Below are positions 1-4,494 of a stretch of DNA of 6,080 bases, one piece after another. A model generated the notes under the pieces. The model saw only the letters and a list, made by a program, of their open reading frames with translations, did not search any database and was not told where the DNA came from. The DNA is from Synergistaceae bacterium. GTDB lineage: Bacteria; Synergistota; Synergistia; Synergistales; Synergistaceae. Every line of letters begins with the position of its first letter. Positions within the stretch are counted from its first letter, which is position 1. Position numbers and translations under genes: made by a program. The stretch spans positions 1 through 6,080 of the forward strand of contig JAISDQ010000237.1 of the NCBI GenBank assembly GCA_031264605.1, given 5' to 3'.

Positions 1-1994
1 TGCACGGGCAGGATCGCATCCATTATCTCCCTGCGAATCTCGGGAGACTCCACGGGAAAGAGGCATTCGACCCTGCCGTCCAGATTGCGCGTCATGAGGT
101 CGGCGCTGCCAAGGTACAGTTCCTCGTCGCCGCCGTTGCGGAAGTAAAAAGCGCGCGTGTGTTCGAGGAAACGCCCGACGATGCTCGACACCCTGATATT
201 TTCGCTCAAATCCTTGACTCCGGGCCTGAGACAGCAGATGCCGCGCACCTGTAAATCGATTTTGACCCCAGCGCGGGAGGCTCTGTAGAGCGCGTCGATG
301 CTCTCCTTGTCCGAGACGGCGTTGAGCTTGAAAATCAGGCGTCCGCCGCCGCTTTCGGCGTGACGGCTTATCTCGCGGTCTATCCTGGCAATTATCTCGC
401 GCCGCAGGGTATGCGGAGCGACCAGAAGTTTCCGGTATTCCTTCTGCGCCGAGTAGCCGGTGAGCACGTTGAAGAGGTCGGACGCGTCGGCGCCTATGTC
501 GGGATTCGCAGTGAACAGCCCGAAATCGGTATATACTCCGGCGGTGACGGCGTTGTAGTTCCCGGTGCCAAGATGGACGTAGCGCCTGATTCCGTCCTTC
601 TCGCGCCTGACGACCAGGCATATCTTGGCGTGAGTCTTGAGCCCGGGCAGGCCGTAAACGACGTGGACGCCCGCGCCTTCGAGCGCCCTTGCCCAGCCGA
701 TGTTGTTCTCCTCGTCGAACCTCGCTTTGAGTTCCACCAGGGCGGCAACCTGTTTGCCCCTCGAACACGCTTCCTTGAGCGCTTCTACTATCGGCGAATT
801 GGTTCCCACCCTGTAAAGCGTCTGTTTTATCGCCAGCACGTCCGCATCCCGTGAGGATTCGTATATGAAATCGACCACCGGCTTGAAGCTGTCGTATGGA
901 TGATAGAAGAACATATCGCGCTCGCGGACGGCGTCGAATATCTTCTTTCTGTCGCGGGTCACACGGCGTATTCCCGGCGTGAAGGGCGGATACTTCAAAT
1001 CGGGCCGGTCGAGGCCGCAAAGCTGCATCAGCGACGACAGCCCCACGAGGGATTCCGTGGAATATACCTGAAACGTGTTCAGTTCGAGGTTCCGCGTCAA
1101 AATTTCCCTTATGTGCCTCGTGACCCCGCGTTCTATCTGAAGCCTGACGGCGAGGCCGAAACGCCGTTTTTCCACGCTCTCGCGGATGGAATGGAGCAGG
1201 TCTTCGGCTTCGTCCGCCTCTATCTCGAAATCGGCGTCTCTCGTTACGCGGAACAATACGGCGTCCTCTACTGTCATTCCGGGAAACAGCGTGCTGAGAT
1301 TCGCCTCTATTATATCCTCCAGCCACACGAACGCAACGTTCCGCGAACCCCGCAATCCCGTTTTGTCCTCTTTGCCCGCGGATTCGGGCGGAAGCTGGAA
1401 GAGCCGCGGGAACGACTCAGGGATTTTGAGCCTCGCGAAACGCTCGTGCCCCTTCCCGTCGCGGAGCGCGAGGGCGAAATTCAGGCTGAGGTTCGAGATA
1501 TGCGGAAAAGGATGGCCGGGATCGAACGCGAGCGGCGTGAGCGTCGGAAATATCTCGTTTTTGAAATACTGGTCGAGAAAATACCTGTGTTTTTCGGAAA
1601 GTTTTCTGAAATTCAGTATCTCTATGCCGTTTTCGAGAAGTTCCGGCTGAAGTTCGTTGTGCCAGCACTCCAGCAATTTTTTGTTGTCCGGCGCTATAGC
1701 CCTGCGAATGGCGACGAGCTGCTCCATAGGGGTCATCCCGTCCGGCGGGGGGGAAACCACTCCGTCCTTGAACTGCCGAACCAAACCTGAGACCCTTATC
1801 ATGAAAAATTCGTCGAGGTTGTTCGAGTAAATCGCGGCGAACCTCACCCGTTCCAAAAGCGGTTTGGACTTGTCGAGCGCCTCGTCGAGAACCCGCCGGT
1901 TGAAACGCACCCAGCTAAGTTCCCGGTTTATGTACTCGCTTCTTTTCTCCGGGTTATCCTGCGGCGGAATTCCAGATGCCTCATCGTCGTTCAT
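1..1994 (-). CDS. ppk: Polyphosphate kinase 1, C-terminus cut by window edge
   Basis: Polyphosphate kinase reversibly transfers the gamma-phosphate of ATP to growing inorganic polyphosphate, usually as a membrane-associated oligomer. About 664 residues are visible; the E. coli enzyme is 688, so only the last few tens should be missing. The N-domain shows RELSWVRFNRRVLDEA (near residue 25) and IYSNNLDEFFMIRVS (near 55), both hallmark Ppk1 signatures. The catalytic core shows FYHPYDSF, LKARFDEENNIGWA and GLPGLKTHAKI, where His455 matches the autophosphorylated histidine (His435 in E. coli). RFLEHTRAFYF follows, with His612 matching His592, then GSADLMTRNLDGRVE. The ATG at 1994 is preceded by GGGAGAAGGAACC, a good Shine-Dalgarno lying just after the stop of the upstream gene. 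It is the last gene visible in the operon, 18 bp after the TIGR02757 gene. The frame is continuous, with no damage seen. Identity is very secure. Confidence 0.97.
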   Translation of the reverse strand, partial: MNDDEASGIPPQDNPEKRSEYINRELSWVRFNRRVLDEALDKSKPLLERVRFAAIYSNNLDEFFMIRVSGLVRQFKDGVVSPPPDGMTPMEQLVAIRRAIAPDNKKLLECWHNELQPELLENGIEILNFRKLSEKHRYFLDQYFKNEIFPTLTPLAFDPGHPFPHISNLSLNFALALRDGKGHERFARLKIPESFPRLFQLPPESAGKEDKTGLRGSRNVAFVWLEDIIEANLSTLFPGMTVEDAVLFRVTRDADFEIEADEAEDLLHSIRESVEKRRFGLAVRLQIERGVTRHIREILTRNLELNTFQVYSTESLVGLSSLMQLCGLDRPDLKYPPFTPGIRRVTRDRKKIFDAVRERDMFFYHPYDSFKPVVDFIYESSRDADVLAIKQTLYRVGTNSPIVEALKEACSRGKQVAALVELKARFDEENNIGWARALEGAGVHVVYGLPGLKTHAKICLVVRREKDGIRRYVHLGTGNYNAVTAGVYTDFGLFTANPDIGADASDLFNVLTGYSAQKEYRKLLVAPHTLRREIIARIDREISRHAESGGGRLIFKLNAVSDKESIDALYRASRAGVKIDLQVRGICCLRPGVKDLSENIRVSSIVGRFLEHTRAFYFRNGGDEELYLGSADLMTRNLDGRVECLFPVESPEIRREIMDAILPV

Positions 1995-2000
1995 CACGTC

Positions 2001-2011
2001 GGTTCCTTCTC
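2001..2011 (-). promoter_or_regulatory. Shine-Dalgarno site of ppk
   Basis: On the minus strand GGGAGAAGGAACC lies directly after the TAG stop of the preceding gene and 6-8 bases before the ppk ATG at 1994. The purine core AGAAGG supports that ATG over the GTG directly before it. Packing of stop, ribosome site and start within 22 bases points to translation of ppk from a polycistronic message. Confidence 0.6.
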
Positions 2012-2012
2012 C

Positions 2013-2822
2013 CTAAGCGAACTTCAAAAGCAATTCGCCGACGGACATCCCCGTGCGTATCCCGAAACGCGTCAGCGCGAAATCGTACTTGACCGGATCG
2101 GAGGGACAGAAGGCTCTGAATCCGTCAGTGGCTTCCACGGCCGCCATACCGTCGGCGGAACGGCGCTTCACGAATCCCAGGCCCGTCGCTATCCTGAACA
2201 TATGCGTATCCAACGGCACAATGATATCACAGGGAGCGACGCTGTTCCAGCCTCCCGGGTCCACGTCGTCGCGCCGCGTCATCCAGCGTATGAAGAGCGC
2301 CAGGCGTTTGCAGGCGCTGCCCTTCGAGGCGCGCGGCAGAAGCTGAGACGCCCCGAGTCCGCCAAGGCGCAGTATCGTGTCCGCGAAATTGTCCATCGCG
2401 CCAATCACCGATCCCTCCCCAGCCGAACGGAAAACGTTCTCGAGGCTGCCGTAACGCCGCAGCGCGTCTCCAATGCCCGACAGGAAGCGGCACGTTTCCT
2501 CGCCGCCGTTGAAACGATGCTTGAATCCCGAGAGGCGGGAATAGAGGGAGGAAAAATCGCTCCGCGCGAGGGAGTCCGCCGGATTTTTTCCGAGAACGTC
2601 CAGCACGCGCCGCACGCTCGCCAGAATGGAAGCCACGCGCCCGTACGCGAGCGACGAAGCTATGAGGCCGACCACTTCCCTGTCGGCCGGCGAATCGTAC
2701 AGGTAAAGGAATTCGAGAGGATCGGGCGAGACGTACTCCCGTCTGTTGAATTCAAGATAAAGCTCCTCGAGCAGATCGCGCGTCCGCCGGAAGGACGCGC
2801 CGTCTTTTCCCCCGGAAACCAT
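2013..2822 (-). CDS. TIGR02757 / DUF2400 family protein
   Basis: This 269-residue protein matches the uncharacterised TIGR02757 (DUF2400) family in length and conserved blocks: SLAYGRVASILASVRRVL (about 57-74), FKHRFNGGEE (100-109), SKGSACKRLALFIRWM (166-181), IIVPLDTHMFRIATGLGF (200-217) and SDPVKYDFALTRFGI (241-255). It is probably a soluble cytoplasmic protein, with no signal peptide or membrane segment seen. No function is established for the family as far as I know. The block PLDTHMFRIATGLG resembles the catalytic-aspartate motif of endonuclease III-type DNA glycosylases (VDTHxxRVxxRLG), so Asp205 may be an active-site residue; that is inference. The ATG at 2822 is the earliest possible start because the hemL stop TAG lies in the same frame four codons upstream. 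Its ribosome site is mediocre: AAGG is too close, and GGAGG within the hemL end is 14 bases away, which suggests translational coupling to hemL. Confidence 0.88.
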   Translation of the reverse strand: MVSGGKDGASFRRTRDLLEELYLEFNRREYVSPDPLEFLYLYDSPADREVVGLIASSLAYGRVASILASVRRVLDVLGKNPADSLARSDFSSLYSRLSGFKHRFNGGEETCRFLSGIGDALRRYGSLENVFRSAGEGSVIGAMDNFADTILRLGGLGASQLLPRASKGSACKRLALFIRWMTRRDDVDPGGWNSVAPCDIIVPLDTHMFRIATGLGFVKRRSADGMAAVEATDGFRAFCPSDPVKYDFALTRFGIRTGMSVGELLLKFA

Positions 2823-2831
2823 GCCTTGGGC

Positions 2832-4127
2832 CTATGCCTCCGACGCCATCCCGGCAAAGACCTCCCTGGCGTTGCCGATAGTGGCGTCGATTATCTCGGC
2901 GGTGTGCGCGAGGGAGATGAATATCGACTCGTAAGGGCTGGGCGCGAAATAGTCGCCGCGCGCTATCATCCCGTGGAAGAATTTCGCGTAAAGGCCCACA
3001 TTGGACATTTTCACCGCATCGAGGTTCAGTGGGAGCTTCGGGGCGAAGAAAAATCCTACGATCGAGCCGAGGCGCGAGACGGAGATGTCTATTCCGGCCG
3101 AAGACGCGGCCTGTTTGAGCCCGGTGGCGAAACGGCTGGCCGAGTATTCTGTTTTCTGATAGGCGGTCTGCGTGAGCTTGGAGAGCGTCGCTATGCCGGC
3201 AGCCATCGCGACCGGGTTTCCCGCGAGCGTTCCCGCCTGATATACCGGTCCCAAAGGCTGGAGCTTGTTCATGATATCCGCCCGCCCGCCGACCGCGCCG
3301 ACGGGAAATCCGCCGCCTATTATCTTTCCCAGGCAAGTGAGGTCGGGGCGCAGCTTCTCCTTGTTCTGCACCCCGAATTCGGGAATGCGGAAACCAGTGA
3401 TTATCTCGTCGAATATGAGTACCGCTCCGGCGTCTTTGCAGAGGCGCGCCAGCGCGTCGAGGAAGCCGGGAATCGGCGGCACCAGGCCCATATTGGCGGC
3501 CCACGGTTCCACTATCACCGCCGCTATATCCCCGCCGCATTCCTCAAATACCCTCGTTGCGGTCTCGACCGAATTGTACGGCAGGACTACCGTGTCGGAC
3601 GCGTTGGCCGCGGTTATGCCCGGCGACGTGGGAACGCCCAGCGTGAGCGCCCCGCTTCCCGCTTCCGCCAGCAACGAGTCGCTGTGTCCGTGATAGCAGC
3701 CGGCAAACTTGATGATCTTGTCGCGCCCCGTAAAAGCGCGGGCCAGGCGCAGAGCCGTCATGGCCGCTTCGGTGCCGGAGTTGACGAAACGAATTTTCTC
3801 GACGGAGGGGAATTTACCCCTGATGAGTTCCGCAAGCTCGATCTCGGCGACGCAGGGCGCCCCGTATGAACTCGAACGCGAGGCTGCTTCGTATATCGCT
3901 TTCGTCACGTCCGGGTCCGCGTGTCCCAAAATCATAGGGCCCCAACTTCCGACGTAGTCGCGGTACGCCCTGCCCTCCGTATCCAGCATATAAGCGCCGC
4001 CCGCCGACATGATGAAAACCGGCGTTCCCCCGACGGATTTCCACGCCCGGACAGGGCTGTCCACCCCTCCGACCAGGACAGCGCAAGCGCGTTCGTACGC
4101 TTCCTCGCTATTGATGAAACCGTCCAT
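2832..4127 (-). CDS. hemL: Glutamate-1-semialdehyde 2,1-aminomutase
   Basis: This PLP enzyme converts glutamate-1-semialdehyde to 5-aminolevulinate, the last step of the C5 route into heme and other tetrapyrroles, in the cytoplasm. Numbered from the ATG at 4127 (431 residues, the usual length), it shows GGVDSPVRAW near 20, NSGTEAAM (116-123) for phosphate binding, YHGHSD (145-150), FDEIITGFR with PLP-ring Asp240, CLGKIIGGGFPVGA with Schiff-base Lys268, and QAGTLAGNP (297-305). These are family hallmarks and all key residues are present. The reading frame continues seven codons upstream to a TTG at 4148. I prefer the ATG because GGGGAAGAGGG lies about 8 bases before it and would be inside the gene otherwise. 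It is the first gene of the minus-strand operon, followed 9 bp later by the TIGR02757 gene. Nothing in the sequence suggests a heme-responsive riboswitch. An ordinary transaminase is unlikely given the motif set. Confidence 0.97.
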   Translation of the reverse strand: MDGFINSEEAYERACAVLVGGVDSPVRAWKSVGGTPVFIMSAGGAYMLDTEGRAYRDYVGSWGPMILGHADPDVTKAIYEAASRSSSYGAPCVAEIELAELIRGKFPSVEKIRFVNSGTEAAMTALRLARAFTGRDKIIKFAGCYHGHSDSLLAEAGSGALTLGVPTSPGITAANASDTVVLPYNSVETATRVFEECGGDIAAVIVEPWAANMGLVPPIPGFLDALARLCKDAGAVLIFDEIITGFRIPEFGVQNKEKLRPDLTCLGKIIGGGFPVGAVGGRADIMNKLQPLGPVYQAGTLAGNPVAMAAGIATLSKLTQTAYQKTEYSASRFATGLKQAASSAGIDISVSRLGSIVGFFFAPKLPLNLDAVKMSNVGLYAKFFHGMIARGDYFAPSPYESIFISLAHTAEIIDATIGNAREVFAGMASEA

Positions 4128-4135
4128 CACGACCA

Positions 4136-4146
4136 CCCTCTTCCCC
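4136..4146 (-). promoter_or_regulatory. Shine-Dalgarno site of hemL
   Basis: Minus-strand GGGGAAGAGGG precedes the ATG at 4127 by about 8 bases. It decides the start in favour of that ATG over the upstream in-frame TTG (4148) and the adjacent GTG (4130). Confidence 0.55.
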
Positions 4147-4219
4147 AAAAATCACGTTTCGGAAATATATTCCCAAAAAATATATAAATTCACCGCAAGC
4201 GTCGCGGCGCACAGTTTCA

Positions 4220-4225
4220 ATTATA
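4220..4225 (-). promoter_or_regulatory. hemL: Candidate -10 box of the hemL operon promoter
   Basis: The minus strand carries a perfect TATAAT at 4225-4220, in the right orientation for the hemL operon. It would give a leader of roughly 85 nt with an AT-rich stretch (4161-4190). The -35 region is poor: CTTTCC or TTTCCT at 16-17 bp spacing. The box is therefore suggestive rather than proven, and it could serve an activator-dependent promoter. Confidence 0.35.
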
Positions 4226-4238
4226 CGTCAAACTTTTA

Positions 4239-4325
4239 CGGAGGAAAGGATATATGAAATTTTATTTTAAGTGGATTATTGGGGCGGAGCTACAAAGTTC
4301 TATACGCGTTTCTGGCTCTTCCTAA
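4239..4325 (+). CDS. Possible small ORF with strong ribosome site (23 codons)
   Basis: CGGAGGAAAGGATAT followed by ATG at 4254 is the best translation-initiation signal in the window. The frame encodes MKFYFKWIIGAELQSSIRV and four more residues before TAA at 4323-4325. The span given here includes the ribosome site from 4239; coding begins at 4254. The peptide is basic and hydrophobic at its N-terminus and matches nothing I recognise. It could be a leader peptide, a short toxin-like peptide, or the front of a frameshifted gene. A single-base skip in the GGGG run at 4281-4284 would join it to the next frame and give about 57 residues (see the next entry). No convincing promoter is visible just upstream. 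Existence as a translated unit is uncertain. Confidence 0.3.
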   Translation, partial: RRKGYMKFYFKWIIGAELQSSIRVSGSS

Positions 4326-4428
4326 GATAGAAAACCGGGCCCCCGATAATGGCGCTGAATTAGGCAATAGCGCCGCATCCGTCAAGGTCGGGTTTTCGCC
4401 CGGCGGGTTAAAAAGCGGATTTTGCTGA
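4254..4428 (+). pseudogene. Possible frameshifted small gene, about 57 residues if restored
   Basis: After the GGGG run at 4281-4284, the frame shifted by one base runs 47 sense codons (4285-4425) to TGA at 4426-4428. Its product has a protein-like composition: it begins RSYKVLYAFLALPKIEN, continues through APDNGAELGNSAASVKV and ends PGGLKSGFC. Removing one G joins it smoothly to MKFYFKWIIG, which has the strong ribosome site. The alternative without frameshift is initiation at TTG 4279, which would give 49 residues but has only a weak ribosome site. No family is recognised. The same bases can also fold into hairpins, so coding is only one reading. The stop codon overlaps the extended -10 of the downstream gene. 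Confidence 0.25.
4275..4404 (+). other. Three consecutive potential hairpins (candidate structured RNA)
   Basis: Three inverted repeats lie end to end. (1) 4275-4284 pairs with 4341-4350 over 10 bp, one of them a G-U, enclosing an inner helix of 4297-4303 with 4327-4335 that has a small bulge. (2) GGCGCT 4351-4356 pairs perfectly with AGCGCC 4369-4374 around a 12-base loop, directly abutting helix 1. (3) 4387-4392 pairs with 4399-4404 around TTTTCG. No T-run follows on either strand, so this is not a standard intrinsic terminator. The folds were found by eye and not energy-scored. I recognise no known riboswitch, 6S, SRP, tmRNA or RNase P signature. Confidence 0.3.
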
Positions 4429-4434
4429 TATAAT
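4426..4434 (+). promoter_or_regulatory. Extended -10 promoter of the exported glycosidase gene
   Basis: TGATATAAT is a perfect extended -10 element (TG, one base, TATAAT). The -35 region at 16-18 bp spacing (GGTTAA or GTTAAA around 4406-4412) is weak, as is common for extended -10 promoters. Transcription would begin near 4441. That leaves about 9 nt to TTG 4450, 30 nt to ATA 4471 and 54 nt to TTG 4495, so a start at 4450 would be almost leaderless. Confidence 0.6.
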
Positions 4435-4457
4435 CTATGTGACAGAACCTTGGATAA

Positions 4458-4464
4458 AGAAGGG
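4458..4464 (+). promoter_or_regulatory. Shine-Dalgarno-like site ahead of an ATA codon
   Basis: AGAAGGG lies six bases before ATA at 4471, which continues AAA AAA CCG TTT TGG in the glycosidase frame. Position and sequence fit a ribosome site for an N-terminus of the common Met-Lys-Lys signal-peptide kind, were the ATA an initiator. It may be coincidental if TTG 4495 is the true start. Confidence 0.4.
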
Positions 4465-4494
4465 ATCGACATAAAAAAACCGTTTTGGAGAAAT

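Noticed and set aside
360..1790. Plus-strand open frames opposite ppk
   Set aside because: ppk is unambiguous on the minus strand with both catalytic histidines. These frames carry no motifs and no good ribosome sites.
2202..3869. Long plus-strand open frame (555 codons) opposite hemL and the TIGR02757 gene
   Set aside because: It is antisense to two genes with clear family motifs, has Arg/Gly/Glu-rich low-information composition, and shows no recognisable domain. GC-rich coding strands commonly leave such shadow frames.
4148..4148. TTG at 4148 as the hemL start
   Set aside because: It would place the purine-rich ribosome site inside the gene. The ATG at 4127 has ideal spacing and gives the usual family length.
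4281..4345. tRNA-like start GGGGCGGAGCTAC with a complementary CCCCC tail
   Set aside because: There is no T-arm GGTTCGAATCC-type sequence, no plausible anticodon arm, and the lengths do not fit a cloverleaf.
4387..4415. GC-rich hairpin as an intrinsic terminator
   Set aside because: No run of T follows it on the plus strand, where TTAAAAAGCGG follows, and none follows on the minus strand after the stem.
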